A DNA stretch of 64,000 nucleotides, taken from Qipengyuania aestuarii. Its GTDB lineage: Bacteria > Pseudomonadota > Alphaproteobacteria > Sphingomonadales > Sphingomonadaceae. Under the pieces are notes generated by a model. That model saw nothing but the letters and a program-made list of their open reading frames with translations, was not told the DNA's origin and did no database searches. Position numbers and translations under genes: made by a program. The DNA is taken from assembly GCF_019711535.1 (NCBI RefSeq), contig NZ_JAIGNP010000003.1:310001-374000 (forward strand), written 5' to 3'. Positions 60,273 through 64,000 of this stretch are shown here, piece by piece. The first letter of the stretch is position 1; the number at the start of each line of letters is the position of its first letter.

Positions 60273-61166
60273 TCATCGGGCCTCTTCGTTAGCCAAGGGC
60301 CCCGGCGCGAAGGCCTTGTCCAGATATTCCGCCATGCGGATCCCGGCCTGCGTGACCCGCCTGCGCGAGATCGGGATGGCGCGCTCGATATCCTCCTGCG
60401 TCAGCGCGGTTTCATCGGGCAGTTCCTCGCCATCGCAGGGGGCGCGGTCGAAGGCATTGGGATAGACGAAGTCACGCGCCGTTTCCCAACTCTCCCGGCC
60501 CCAGTCGGCGGAGGTTCCGCCGCCCAGTTCGGCCCGCTCTGCTGCGGAATAGCGGCGCACCAGCGGCGTGGGCGAAGACGTGATGGCGCGTTCGGCCAGC
60601 GGCCCGTCCCAGATCCAGTGCAGATTCAACCCCGGCGCAATGCCATAAGCGGTCGTATTGTCATTGCCGCCGCGATCACCGTGATCGCCCGAATGCAGCG
60701 GCATATGCACGTCGCCGATGAAGTGGACGAGGAATGTCAGCGCTTCCAGCCGCACATTGGCGGGCAGGCTTTCATCGGCAAGGATACGCTCGTTACGCTC
60801 GATCTGGGCGAGGATGCAGTTCTGCCCCGAGCAATTGGCGCGCGGATCGTAGGCCTCGCAGACCGGCGCGGTGCGGTAATGCCAGGCGAAGGTATAGCCC
60901 CAGCGCCAGTAATCGCTGCGCAGGCAATCGGGCCAGGAGGCCGCATCTTCGAGACTCGCAAGCTCGCAATCGGGCACGCCCAGCTCGGGTGCGGCCTTCA
61001 GCAGGCGCGCGATGGCGGCCCGCGTTTCCGGCTTCACATTCGCAAGCGCGATCGATGCAGTGGTGCGGTGGGCGTAATCGCCCCATGCCATGGCCTGCGC
61101 GGGCAGCAGCGCAGCCAGCGCCGCCAGCAGCGTCAGGAAACGGTTTCGTATTGTTCGATGACCCAT
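60273..61166 (-). CDS. S1/P1-type nuclease, secreted
   Basis: A 297-residue zinc nuclease. A signal peptide (1-27) ends in QAMA before Trp28; in this family the mature N-terminal Trp coordinates zinc, as the layout WGDYAHR requires. Other zinc residues are in ASWPDCLRSD, HYR, and the core FLVHFIGDVHMPLHSGDHGDRGGN. It degrades single-stranded nucleic acid outside the cytoplasm. Its start overlaps the GST stop by 34 bp on the same strand. Mature cysteines (four pairs) may form disulfides. Confidence 0.92.
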   Translation of the reverse strand: MGHRTIRNRFLTLLAALAALLPAQAMAWGDYAHRTTASIALANVKPETRAAIARLLKAAPELGVPDCELASLEDAASWPDCLRSDYWRWGYTFAWHYRTAPVCEAYDPRANCSGQNCILAQIERNERILADESLPANVRLEALTFLVHFIGDVHMPLHSGDHGDRGGNDNTTAYGIAPGLNLHWIWDGPLAERAITSSPTPLVRRYSAAERAELGGGTSADWGRESWETARDFVYPNAFDRAPCDGEELPDETALTQEDIERAIPISRRRVTQAGIRMAEYLDKAFAPGPLANEEAR

Positions 61167-61792
61167 TCTTCGTTTTCCGATGCGGTGATCCACGCCTGCA
61201 TCCACTCATGTTCCCACAAGGCCTGCATGTAGGCGGCCGCGAAGCCGGGGACGGCAATCTGATAGCTGATGAAGCGGCTGACGACGGGGGCGAAGAACAC
61301 GTCCGCCGCGCCGAAGGTCCCGAAGAGATAGGGCCCGCCGCTGCCGAACCGGCTGCGCGCTTCAGCCCACAGAGTGAGGATGCGCAGGATGTCCGAACGA
61401 CAGGCCTCGCTCGGCGTGAAACCGTCGAAGCGCTTGCGCACGTTCATCGGGCATTCGCCGCGCAGGGCCTGGAAGGAGGAATGCATTTCGGCGACCATCG
61501 ATCGCGCCATGCCGCGTGCGGTCTCGTCCTTGGGCCAGAACCGGTCGCGCCCCACCTTGTCGGACAGGTATTCGAGCATGGCGAGGCTGTCCCAGACCAC
61601 GGTTTCCCCGTCCCACAGCAGCGGGACCTTGCCCGATGACGGCATGATCTCGCCGCCCTGGCGGGTCGCTTCCCAATCCTCGCCATACAAGGGGACGACG
61701 ATTTCGTCGAAGGACAGGCCGGACTGCTTGGCCGCCAGCCAGCCGCGCAGGCTCCAGCTGGAGTAGTTCTTGTTACCGATGACGATCTTCAT
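61133..61792 (-). CDS. Glutathione S-transferase family protein
   Basis: A 219-residue cytosolic GST-fold protein. N-terminal thioredoxin-like domain KIVIGNKNYSSWSLRGWLAAKQSG, then GKVPLLWDGETVVWDSLAMLEYLSDKVG with the cis-Pro and the ES-like DSLAM motif. The C-terminal helical domain ends with HEWMQAWITASENEEWVI. ATG 61792 has GGAG 5 nt upstream; the frame stays open for 53 more codons upstream, which I treat as non-coding or an uncertain extension. Substrate unknown. Confidence 0.91.
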   Translation of the reverse strand: MKIVIGNKNYSSWSLRGWLAAKQSGLSFDEIVVPLYGEDWEATRQGGEIMPSSGKVPLLWDGETVVWDSLAMLEYLSDKVGRDRFWPKDETARGMARSMVAEMHSSFQALRGECPMNVRKRFDGFTPSEACRSDILRILTLWAEARSRFGSGGPYLFGTFGAADVFFAPVVSRFISYQIAVPGFAAAYMQALWEHEWMQAWITASENEEWVIEQYETVS

Positions 61793-62003
61793 GCGGGCTC
61801 CACCATTCCCAGTTCCCTTGCGCCCTATCCGTTCATCCACGCGCTGTCGATGCTGAATGGTGGAGCGCTTGGAGCGCACCTCAGCGTAAAATTCCTCGAG
61901 CATGGCAAGGGCGGTTTCCGGTGTCAGGTCGTTTCTCATAGCCCCAGCCATGCATAGCCAGATGCGTGTAGGAAAACGGTTTCTGGCAGGCTATTGCCGC
62001 TGC

Positions 62004-62420
62004 ATGACCCTGCGCCCGTTCCATCTCGCCTTTCCCGTCCGCGACCTTGCGGAAGCCCGCAGCTTTTACGGCGGGACACTGGGCTGCGCCGAGGGGCGTT
62101 CGTCCGATGAATGGATCGATTTCGATTTCTACGGCCATCAGATCGTGGCGCATACGGGCGGGGATGCGGGCGACCGTGCAAGCAACCCGGTCGATGGTCA
62201 CGACGTGCCCGTCCCGCATTTCGGCGTGGTGCTGACGATGGAGGACTGGCAGGCGCTGGCCGACCGGCTGACGAACGCAGGCACGCAGTTCGTGATCGAG
62301 CCGACGATCCGCTTCAAGGGCCAGCCGGGCGAGCAGGCGACGATGTTTTTCCGCGATCCCAGCGGCAATGCGCTGGAAATGAAAGCCTTCGCCGACGACG
62401 CGATGTTATTCGCGACCTGA
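62004..62420 (+). CDS. VOC (glyoxalase/dioxygenase fold) family protein
   Basis: A 138-residue vicinal-oxygen-chelate protein. [23 protein letters not shown] starts the first beta-alpha-beta unit with the metal His; [31 protein letters not shown] and [16 protein letters not shown] (metal Glu) complete a two-unit fold. Such proteins include glyoxalases, fosfomycin resistance enzymes and ring-cleavage dioxygenases; the specific reaction is not readable. Start ATG 62004 gives the family length. Confidence 0.88.
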   Translation: MTLRPFHLAFPVRDLAEARSFYGGTLGCAEGRSSDEWIDFDFYGHQIVAHTGGDAGDRASNPVDGHDVPVPHFGVVLTMEDWQALADRLTNAGTQFVIEPTIRFKGQPGEQATMFFRDPSGNALEMKAFADDAMLFAT

Positions 62421-62444
62421 TCGGCTGCGAGCGAGGCTGGGACT

Positions 62445-62876
62445 TCAGTCCTCGTCCCTGCCCCGTTTCTCATCCTCGCGGGCGTGCATATCACCCCACA
62501 GTTTCTCGGTCCCCGCCTCGACCGAACGGTTGACGTATTGCGATGCGACCAGCCAGCCCTTGATCGGGCGCAGCGGCAAGACACAGCCCAGACCCATCAG
62601 CGGAATGGCGATCACGAACAGCAGGACGACCGGCAGTTCCAGCGCCACCTGCATCCAAACGATCAGGAACAGCAGCGGGAAGGCAACGAAGGTCAGCGAG
62701 AAGAAGGCCGGGCCATCGTCCGGCGAAGCGAAGCGGTAATCGAGCCCGCAGACATCGCAGCGATCGACGATCTTCAGCCAGGACTTGAACATCTTACCCT
62801 TGCCGCAATGCGGGCAAAGGCCTTTCCAGCCCGATTTGAAGATCCAGGCGGTCTTTTCGCTTTCGTCCAGTTCCAA
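62445..62876 (-). CDS. DUF983 membrane protein, second copy
   Basis: A 143-residue DUF983 paralogue: zinc-like pairs CPHCGKGKMF and CDVCGLDY, and two membrane segments (FFSLTFVAFPLLFLIVWMQV and LPVVLLFVIAIPLMGLGCVL). The C-terminus is highly charged (REDEKRGRDED). I place the start at TTG 62876 because GGAG lies 7 nt upstream and no ATG is near. It is divergent from ahpC with 306 bp between. Function unknown. Confidence 0.85.
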   Translation of the reverse strand: MELDESEKTAWIFKSGWKGLCPHCGKGKMFKSWLKIVDRCDVCGLDYRFASPDDGPAFFSLTFVAFPLLFLIVWMQVALELPVVLLFVIAIPLMGLGCVLPLRPIKGWLVASQYVNRSVEAGTEKLWGDMHAREDEKRGRDED

Positions 62877-63023
62877 GATGCAGCTCCGAATGGTGGCCGG
62901 TGTGACACGCGCTTTTCGCCAAGATGCGCTGGCGCGCGAAATCGAGCAGTGTGGGCCCGCGCACAAGCACAAATATGTGCACCCGGCTTGCGCGCCGGTC
63001 ATCTAAGCGAGACCAGTTGATTG

Positions 63024-63064
63024 CGAAAAACGCAACTATAATAGCCGTTCCGTTGCGCTTTTCG
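63024..63064. promoter_or_regulatory. Dyad flanking a perfect TATAAT box
   Basis: CGAAAAACGCAAC (63024-63036) and GTTGCGCTTTTCG (63052-63064) match in 12 of 13 positions as an inverted repeat. The 15-bp spacer contains TATAAT at 63037-63042. It lies in the gap between the second DUF983 gene and ahpC. No clear -35 box is seen 17 bp away. It could be an operator over a promoter. Confidence 0.4.
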
Positions 63065-63081
63065 AAAGTTCCATTCAGTTA

Positions 63082-63118
63082 ATCGATTATTCCGATGCTA
63101 GCAATCGCAACATATCGC
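63082..63118 (+). promoter_or_regulatory. Candidate OxyR operator upstream of ahpC
   Basis: ATCG-N7-CGAT-N7-ATCG at 63082-63107, with the fourth half-element TCGC in place of CGAT at 63115-63118. This reproduces the four-quarter, 7-nt-spaced layout of the OxyR consensus ATAG-N7-CTAT-N7-ATAG-N7-CTAT with a C/G variant of each quarter. ahpC starts 65 bp after it. Confidence 0.55.
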
Positions 63119-63182
63119 TTTTGTGCATCGCACCAGACCTTATCTGGGGTGCATCAGTTTAACCCGAACAACGGAGAAACCC

Positions 63183-63749
63183 ATGGGTATTATCGGAAGC
63201 CAGATCAAACCGTTCAACGCCACCGCATTCCAGGCAGGCAAGGACTTTTTCGAAGTCACCGACGAAGACGTTAAGGGCAAGTGGGCCGTTTTCTTCTTCT
63301 ATCCGGCCGACTTCACTTTCGTCTGCCCGACCGAACTGGAAGATCTCGGCGAACAGTACGCCATGCTCCAGAAGATGGACGTCGAAGTCTATGGCGTGTC
63401 GACCGACACCCACTTCAGCCACAAGGCATGGCACGACACCTCGGAAAAGATCGGCAAGCTGCAGTTCCCGTTCCTTGGCGACCAGAACCACGTCCTCGCA
63501 CGCAATTTCGACGTGCTGCGTGAAGGCGTTGGCCTTGCCGATCGCGCCACTTTCGTGGTCGATCCGGACGGCGTTATCCAGATCATGGAACAGACCTGTG
63601 AAGGCGTTGGCCGCAATGCGAACGAACTGGCCCGCAAGATCAAGGCTGCACAGTATGTCCGCGCCAATCCCGGCCAGGTCTGCCCCGCAGCATGGGAAGA
63701 AGGCAGCGACACGCTGTCGCCTTCGCTCGACCTCGTCGGCAAGATCTAA
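63183..63749 (+). CDS. ahpC: Alkyl hydroperoxide reductase subunit C (peroxiredoxin)
   Basis: A 188-residue typical 2-Cys peroxiredoxin that reduces hydrogen peroxide and organic peroxides. The peroxidatic Cys48 is in [17 protein letters not shown], and the resolving Cys is in [15 protein letters not shown] near residue 167. [17 protein letters not shown] is the classic AhpC N-terminus. ATG 63183 follows GGAGAAACCC. AhpF is not in the rest of the window. An OxyR-like operator precedes it and hairpins follow. Confidence 0.97.
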   Translation: MGIIGSQIKPFNATAFQAGKDFFEVTDEDVKGKWAVFFFYPADFTFVCPTELEDLGEQYAMLQKMDVEVYGVSTDTHFSHKAWHDTSEKIGKLQFPFLGDQNHVLARNFDVLREGVGLADRATFVVDPDGVIQIMEQTCEGVGRNANELARKIKAAQYVRANPGQVCPAAWEEGSDTLSPSLDLVGKI

Positions 63750-63768
63750 GCTGCAGGCGAATATTTTG

Positions 63769-63872
63769 GAGGCGGCGCTTACCCTTTAAGGCCGCCTCCC
63801 GAGACTGGAACACGCTTCCCGTCTCATGCCGAGGCCCGGGGGCTTCCCCCTCCCCCCCAACCCCCGGGCCTC
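63769..63872 (+). terminator. Two hairpins downstream of ahpC
   Basis: GGAGGCGG (63769-63776) pairs with CCGCCTCC (63793-63800), and GAGGCCCGGGG (63832-63842) pairs with CCCCGGGCCTC (63862-63872), the second followed by TTAATTTC. Both are plausible ends for ahpC transcription or for a gene entering from the right. Neither has a long U run. Confidence 0.5.
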
Positions 63873-63920
63873 TTAATTTCTCACCAGCGCCCTCTCTTCG
63901 CGCATGCGGGAGATAAAGGC

Positions 63921-64000
63921 GACGCGGCAATCCATCACCTCGCCCGATATCCGGCCCGATATCCGGTTGCGGCAAATGGCAGGAGATGGATTGCCACGTC
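63921..64000. repeat. REP-like palindromic element, second copy
   Basis: Arms GACGCGGCAATCCATC (63921-63936) and GATGGATTGCCACGTC (63985-64000) match in 15 of 16 positions. They share the core GGCAATCCAT with the repeat at 58511-58610. The loop holds two tandem copies of CCCGATATCCGG (63943-63954, 63955-63966). The element may continue past the right edge. Confidence 0.7.

Noticed and set aside
61793..61951. 53-residue in-frame N-terminal extension of the GST
   Set aside because: The GST fold begins at 61792 with a good ribosome site. The extension is helical and charged and could be a small separate peptide, but nothing supports it.

Overview
The window is chromosomal DNA of a high-G+C alphaproteobacterium, most likely a member of the Sphingomonadales close to Erythrobacter and relatives. 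This placement is an inference from gene content: rpsT next to dnaA, hflK-hflC-degP beside mrp, an NDUFA12-type complex I subunit, an SDHAF4-type assembly factor, a bacteriophytochrome fused to an HWE kinase and receiver, HWE kinases generally, and TonB receptors of sphingomonad style. No taxon marker such as 16S is present.

Left end (1-4150). A mobilisation module with a relaxase (MobP-type His motif), an overlapping MobC-like ribbon-helix-helix protein, a candidate oriT just upstream of mobC, and two overlapping genes of unknown function. It lies downstream of tRNA-Trp(CCA), where secE-nusG would usually follow, so an integrated mobile element probably continues past the left edge. No integrase is visible.

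4.3-16 kb. Housekeeping and signalling genes: aat, a DUF2155 lipoprotein, the NDUFA12 protein, a DUF192 lipoprotein, recX, a fatty acyl-AMP ligase, a convergent receiver/HWE-kinase pair with a candidate EcfG promoter, a telA-xpaC-like-PHA_gran_rgn operon, and bphO-bphP (biliverdin supply plus red-light sensor kinase). 16-25.4 kb. GDP-mannose genes (manC-manA), TonB plus a TonB-dependent receptor, a 2OG-Fe(II) oxygenase, a nucleoside transporter, a queuosine-precursor transporter and a DUF421 protein.

25.4-31.3 kb. The most distinctive locus: a radical SAM enzyme, a MerA-like flavin disulfide oxidoreductase, an arsenite methyltransferase close to animal AS3MT, an extended SDR, and the two glycosyltransferase families (TIGR04283, TIGR04282) named for arsenosugar biosynthesis. 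The radical SAM protein does not look like canonical ArsS, so this may be a variant organoarsenical pathway. tRNA-Lys(TTT) follows.

31.5-50 kb. folK, aguB, a SIMPL lipoprotein whose start codon sits in a 17-bp perfect hairpin, an exported methyltransferase-like protein, msrA, an OmpA-family protein, an RsmB-like rRNA methyltransferase, an SDHAF4 homologue, a cytochrome P450, hemH, a Tat-exported molybdopterin dehydrogenase, mrp, hflK-hflC, degP, a PBP1A and msrB. 50-64 kb. rpsT, dnaA, a DUF983 protein, a ThiF-family enzyme, an esterase, a sirtuin, dapB, nth, a dicarboxylate symporter, dapE, a cupin, an S1/P1 nuclease, a GST, a VOC protein, a second DUF983 protein and ahpC, which is preceded by an OxyR-like operator. 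Two palindromic repeats sharing the core GGCAATCCAT lie at 58.5 kb and at the right edge.
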